Source: Armillaria gallica (Eukaryota > Basidiomycota > Agaricomycetes > Agaricales > Physalacriaceae). Taken from it: a DNA stretch of 64,000 nt. How positions within the stretch are numbered: position 1 is the stretch's first letter; the number at the start of each line of letters is the position of its first letter. Made by a program: the position numbers and the translations under genes. Positions 59,438 to 64,000 of the stretch are shown here, piece after piece. Under the pieces are notes generated by a model. The model saw only the letters and a list, made by a program, of their open reading frames with translations, was not told the origin of the DNA and did not search any database. Location: the NCBI GenBank assembly GCA_037576215.1, contig JBANDB010000005.1, positions 1,674,001-1,738,000 of the forward strand, given 5' to 3'.

Positions 59438-60518
59438 TCACTCTGGGGCTTCTTCACATGTTATCTGAGTCATTGCCATGTCATGGTCAAGACCTGGGAG
59501 TCCTACAGCCTTTGTTCTCCATCCCCTTGTGGAGTTCAACATGTTGGTTTTGAGGTATATGCAGTCAATCCTCGATTGTGAGTTTGTGCCATTTTGCAGG
59601 AAAGTAAAGCTTCTTTTTGTGAGGTACGTGTTTCTCCATCTGTCACTTATTCCTAGGCTCATTTTTAGATCACCTAGGGCCTCCCTTGCATCAGCAGGGT
59701 CATTCCTCATCAGGAGCCTATCAATCAGTTCTTCAACCATATTAAAATCCCCCATGATTATGTCTGGTTTCATGTCCAGGTGTGCTTGGATGTATGTTTC
59801 TATGACATCCCAGAAGCATGCATTTTCGCCTCCTTGGTGTTCAGTGACATTTGGGGCATATATACATAGTATTGAGCTTTTTCCCCCTGAGCCATTGTAT
59901 TCTGGTTATCATTGCTCTTCCCGGTATGATCACCCTTTTTTCCACTGAGGCCCAGTTTGTAAGGTGTTGGTTCAGTACAAGAGCAACTCCTGCTTTTGCA
60001 GTCAGTTGTTCTGGGTCCCCTGATATTTCAATTTTCAGCTTTGGGAAGATTTTCTCTATCATTTCTTTCTGTTCATTATTTAAATGGGCTGCCTGGATTG
60101 CTATCACACCTATCTTTTCCTCATGTATTATCTGATTTAGGTGCATCCATTGGCTTTCCCTGTCTTCCAGGTTTTTGGATCCATACCCTCTAATGTTTAT
60201 AGAAGTGATGTTCATCATTGCCTTGGTACTCTTTTTGGAGTGTCAGCTTGTTCCCTTATTTGAGGTGGGGTAACCATTCTGTCTTTCTTGATTTATAACC
60301 CAGCTATGTCTGTTACTTTGAGCCTGATCTACAGCTGGTGTGGGACTTTGTGCTCCATGCTGTGGGGTTGTCTCTCCATTCCTTGATGGAGGTGGGGTGT
60401 CGTTTTGGAGCCAGGTTGGCTCTTCTGTCATCTCCAAGACATCACCCAACAAGTTTAGCTTATTTGCGAGGCCGTTTTTGATCCTTACATGGTCCATGAT
60501 CGACATGTGGTCTATCAT
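59438..60518 (-). pseudogene. LINE ORF2 5' part: endonuclease domain
   Basis: The region starts with a linker (MIDHMSIMDHVRIKNGL). After a TGA at 60243-60245, it gives the exonuclease/endonuclease/phosphatase fold: MNITSINIRGYGSKN, IGVIAIQAAHL (family E often at the Q position) and VIIPGRAMITRIQW. A frameshift in a TA-rich stretch near 59870 leads to DVIETYIQAHLDMKPDIIMG, the GDFN motif and QSRIDCIYLKT, ending GLDHDMAMTQI with the DHD motif. Such domains nick target DNA for target-primed reverse transcription. The copy is not translatable as it stands. Confidence 0.8.
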
Positions 60519-61097
60519 CTGCCTCCTGGAGCTGGGCGTACTATTCTCCAGGGCACTACCACCAGTTTCCCTGGTGCAGTGTTTGTTTTCCTCATTTTGT
60601 CGAGCACGAACAGTATCCCATCCCTCATTTTCACCCTCATGTCCTCAGAGCTCTGGGTTTCTTAAACTGGGCTGTGAAAGTACTGATACTCGTCCACCAT
60701 TACCTATACTCATGCATTGCCATCATCAAGGGAATAGCTGGTGGAGGACACATCACCCATTTCAGCATGCACAAGATCATTCACTGTTGTTCTGTCAATT
60801 TGTGATGTGGTCCTATTAAGGTGTAAGTATGTAGCATGTGGGAGGACTCACCTAGGCTGACTTTGCCATGCCTGTCTAGGTGTGGAAGGTCTCCCTACTA
60901 CCTATGTCCTTGGTGAGGAGAACACACACAGTCTGAGTTTGCCTTTTACCCAGCTTGGACCCCTTCTGTGGCCCTGGGTCTTTTCCTACAGCCCCAGTTA
61001 ACCTCAATTTGATTGAGTTAGCCAGTGCTATGAGGAATGTTGTTTCTTCAATGACACACTTCCCCAATTTCATTTGAGACTCACCTCTCGCTCCCAA

Positions 61098-61209
61098 CTC
61101 ACTCTGTCATTATTCAGTGTGTCATTTATTTCAAGGAGTAAAAACTTTGATGTATTATCTAGCTGACATTGTCTATACAGTGCATGTACTATGATCAATG
61201 TATGTCAGG
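61098..61209 (-). other. Spacer between LINE ORF1 and ORF2
   Basis: No conserved motif is seen here or in the continuing stretch 60519-61097; frames there (such as 61097-60876) look fortuitous. Confidence 0.35.
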
Positions 61210-62433
61210 TTATCCTTTACGGCCTTTTCCTCTGACCACTTGGAAACCTCCATGTGTCATCAAGTTTCCCCTTTGGCCACCACATCCTGCTTGGCAAAAG
61301 CCACCTTGGGATGCTCCAGCATCATTTCGACTTTCTGCTGTATCCTCTTTGACCTTTGCATTCATTGTCTCCCTCATTGGGCCATGCCATCCTGGGACAA
61401 CATCTGGGAAGGGACAGGCATGGCTCTGATGCATTTCACTTTTGCACCAGACACATTCCAGTCTCACCTTTCCGTCTGCCTTCAGATCCTCAATGCCCAC
61501 TGTGACAGTAAGAGATCTAATGGCATTGACTAGTTTTTGGTGATCATCATCATTTGTCACAAGAGGTTTTCTGGTGAGCTGCCAGACTCCTACTTCGTGG
61601 TCATTCTGCAGTGTCGGGATGTATTTCAGGCTCCACAAGTGGGTCATTTCTTCACATGCTGAGGTTGCATGTCCCATGAAGCCTTGACCTGTACAAATCT
61701 TGTTCATGATATCGGTGATCGTCCTGTTTTTGCATACTGCCTTTTTGATCTGCTGTAAAGCCTTGGTGATCCTTGTGCTATTGTTCTCTACTGCTCTGCA
61801 GTGGTACATCACAATCACCCAGCTTTGGTGGTTCGTGTCTACTGGGATGAAATTAAATACTAATTTTGCATTGATCGGGAAGGTTTGTTGCCATAGGAGG
61901 AATTTTCAGAGAGGTGGTGCAGTGCCTTCAATGAAGAAAGGCCATGGTGTTTGATAGTTGTGCGTTTTCTTTGCCAGGCGTTCCGATGGGAGAGATACTC
62001 TGTAATCTCCTCTTTTGATCTGGAGACCATCCAGGAAGGCTGTCATGTCTTGCTTGAGCATGGTGTAGTTCTGGTAGAACTTTGGTCCTGCTCCAAAGGG
62101 AATGACTGCAATATACCAGTTGTGTTCATCTTGGAGCGCTATCTTCTGGCCCCTGCTCAGGTCCTCAGTGAGTTTCCTGAAGGGGATGTGTAGTTTCAGG
62201 TATGCGGTGTTAGTGAAAGGTGTTTTAGAGATGGTGGAGAGGGTGGTGATTTGGCCAGTTTTAGTGACCTTGTCATAGGGGTAGTCTTCTCTGTTCATGG
62301 GGGTAGTGACAAAGTTGAAGTTGTCCTCCCTCTTCCATACTTTCCTGTGGGCATCTTGGTAGGCTTCTGCGTTCAGCATAGCAGCAGCCTCATTTTGTTT
62401 TGCAGCGAGTGCAGCTTCAGAGTCAACATCCAT
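61210..62433 (-). pseudogene. LINE ORF1 (gag-like, zinc knuckle), one in-frame stop
   Basis: A single frame of 408 codons is interrupted only by TGA at 61906-61904; the pieces before (62433-61906) and after (61818-61210) are in phase. The N-terminal part is helical (DSEAALAAKQNEAAAMLNAE). The middle contains KIALQDEHNWYIAVIPFGAG. The C-terminal part carries a C-x2-C-x4-H-x4-C zinc knuckle, CVWCKSEMHQSHAC, followed by a Gly/Arg-rich basic tail (GGQRGNLMTHGGFQVV). Such ORF1 proteins coat the element RNA. The start MDVDSEAALA is the first Met of the frame and lies near the element's 5' end. Confidence 0.75.
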
Positions 62434-62473
62434 GATCTCATCTGAGAGTTAGTAGTGTGTTTAGGCACCGCGG

Positions 62474-64000
62474 TGATGAGCCTCCAGGCTCTGTACACTC
62501 AGAATTCGCAGATTTTGCCTGCTAATTAACGCTACTGTCCCTTCAACAGCCTTTCAGCAAACCAATGATTGCATGCACATTGATACCACTTTCATCCTAC
62601 GGCAACCACTCCTCACACGCTTTGTTATCCATCCCATCTTGCCACGCATCATAATTGCCATACCTCATCATGGCAAGGCACCTTTGATCGACAATCATCC
62701 CAATATGGAATTGACACATCACTCAGAAGCACCTAGTTGATGCGCTCATTGATCACTTAATGAAAATGACATGATTGGCACGAGTACCCTCCCAGCTATG
62801 GCAACTACAGACTGTGTTTACTAAGGCTGTTACTTCGCCAAGGCCTCAAGAAAACATTGCCCCATGCGTACTCCTCAGCACGATGACTATCACTCAAGTA
62901 ATCTGCAGCTAAACAGCACCTAACAATCCGTGCATTGCTCAATGACCCCATACGGTTCGCATCCATACATGGCAATGTCGACGAGTTGCTGTTACTTTAG
63001 AAGACAAAGTACCATATGTTTCCTCCGATTTTTACAAAGCCAAGGCCTTACAGCCTTACTAAGTCTCACGTATTTACTCTATTTATAAATTTGTACTTGT
63101 AGTATAAAAACTAGCTAGAAAATGTAGTTACAGAGCAGTTCATATCTAGTCGACCCCAGACTACATCAATTATCATCACACTCTAGTCTATCACCAGTAA
63201 ACAACATTTATTCACCGTTCTATGGCAATATATCGTTTACACCAGCATATTCTTGATTGCACGTCGACTCTTGAAGCTTACCAGAGTTATTCCACGGTTT
63301 TTAACTGTGAAGAGTCCTTCGCTATGTGCTCTTTGCTCTTAACACTATTGGTGCATGCTCATACTGTGCCAATACGTGATTGCCGTGCTATACCTCGCCC
63401 CCATTATCTTTTATAGGCCGTCATCATTTCACTTTCATACCATTGGAGTTTTTACAGTTTCCCTTTTGCCATCATTATTGTCGCCCACTTGAGTAGTCTC
63501 AGAGCAGACTTAGGATCAGTTTCAGCCAGTTTTCATATAGTATCAGTCCCTTGAGTGGACTTGAAGGTTAGTTTGACATAGGATAGGATTGTTTCAGTAC
63601 CAGACAAATTTTGACATCGACTCATCACCCTTGCATTGTATAGGTCTGGTACCACCGCTAGTTTTTGTAGTTCCACGTTTTCTCTTGCCAGCCCACCCTC
63701 AGCACCTTGTTCCACATTTATTTTGCCACTTGCAGTCCCCACGCTGTTTTCTCATTGCCTTGCTCACCCATAGACTATTGCTGACTGTTTAGTCTATTCT
63801 CCATCATTCACCCCGCTCCAATTACTGTCGAGCACTGTTTTCTAGTTGCACAGCATGTTTTCACATACAGATTCATGGTATTCACATCATACCCGCTTCT
63901 GTTCCCTCTCACTTCGAGAGAACCCTACCGGCTTATAGCCTTAGCATCTAGTACTCAACTACCAAGCAGTACTACTTCACAGACTTAAAGTTGCAGTGTA
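62474..64000 (+). repeat. LTR-like repeat, copy 2 (runs off the window)
   Basis: This is the second copy of the unit at 51946-53511, in the same orientation. The start TGATGAGCCTCCAGGCTCTG is identical for at least 35 bases, and the flanking bases differ between copies, so the boundary is sharp. The TATA-like CTATTTATAAA lies near 63080. About 30 more bases would be needed to reach the end seen in copy 1. Its middle diverges from copy 1 at the minisatellite. No coding sequence is seen. No polypurine tract precedes it, which argues against a simple pairing of copies 1 and 2 as LTRs of one element. Confidence 0.65.

Larger units (their letters stand above)
55184..62445 (-). mobile_element. Non-LTR retrotransposon (LINE with RNase H), about 7.2 kb, inactive
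   Basis: On the minus strand the order is ORF1 with zinc knuckle, then ORF2 with apurinic endonuclease, reverse transcriptase, RNase H and a terminal cysteine cluster, and finally a poly-A tail (T16 at 55184-55199 on the plus strand). The organisation fits RNase H-bearing LINE clades known in basidiomycetes. ORF2 is mostly one frame, broken by about ten in-frame stops and at least two frameshifts (near 59870 in a TA run, and near 56840). The 5' end lies close to 62445, some 30 bases before LTR-like copy 2. No target duplication was found around 55170 and 62450. Confidence 0.85.

Noticed and set aside
51946..64000. A complete LTR retrotransposon with gag-pol between the two repeats
   Set aside because: No gag, protease, integrase or LTR-type RT is visible between them; the only polymerase is the minus-strand LINE.

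Overview
The window looks like nuclear DNA of an agaricomycete (mushroom-forming basidiomycete). The genes I can model have introns of about 50 bases. The recognisable coding material consists of families I know from basidiomycete genomes: a multi-pass membrane protein ending in PPGA...IPHI, a MYND-finger gene, KDZ and Plavaka transposases, and DUF6532/DUF6698-like cargo genes. No rRNA, tRNA or CRISPR was seen. All family names come from motif recognition by eye, not from a database search.

Layout. (1) 1-15.2 kb is a gene-like zone with less AT-rich sequence. It holds two paralogous blocks (about 1-3.45 kb and 11.27-15.05 kb). Block B carries an open 333-aa membrane-protein gene. Block A carries a broken copy whose C-terminal part lies 4.7 kb away at 8.16 kb. 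Between them sit a decayed MYND-finger gene (3.6-4.87 kb), a 187-bp hairpin element (5.26-5.44 kb) and an apparently intact 602-aa membrane protein gene with one intron (5948-7809). (2) 15.4-33.4 kb is a pile of decayed DNA transposons: a KDZ transposase (minus) split by a 369-bp hAT-type MITE with a perfect 8-bp target duplication, a DUF6698-like gene (minus), a Plavaka transposase (minus), a divergent DUF6532-like gene (plus) and a second Plavaka-type transposase (plus). (3) 33.4-51.9 kb is AT-rich, with remnants of unrecognised genes separated by clusters built on TTATTCAT / GAATTAATTCATTC motifs, two of them tandem repeats. One small three-exon gene with a viroplasmin-like (RNase H1 N-terminal type) fold, 45015-45605, is open throughout. 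(4) 51.9-64 kb has two direct copies of a 1.56-kb LTR-like repeat around a 7.2-kb non-LTR retrotransposon on the minus strand (ORF1, endonuclease, RT, RNase H, zinc finger, 3' poly-A), plus a mutated relic of the 333-aa gene at 54.83 kb.

The transposable elements are mostly dead through in-frame stops, often TGA where the family has arginine (CGA to TGA), as expected from deamination of methylated CpG or a RIP-like process. Genes likely to be functional are the 602-aa membrane protein, the 333-aa membrane protein and the small viroplasmin-like gene. Everything else appears to be remnant or unassigned.
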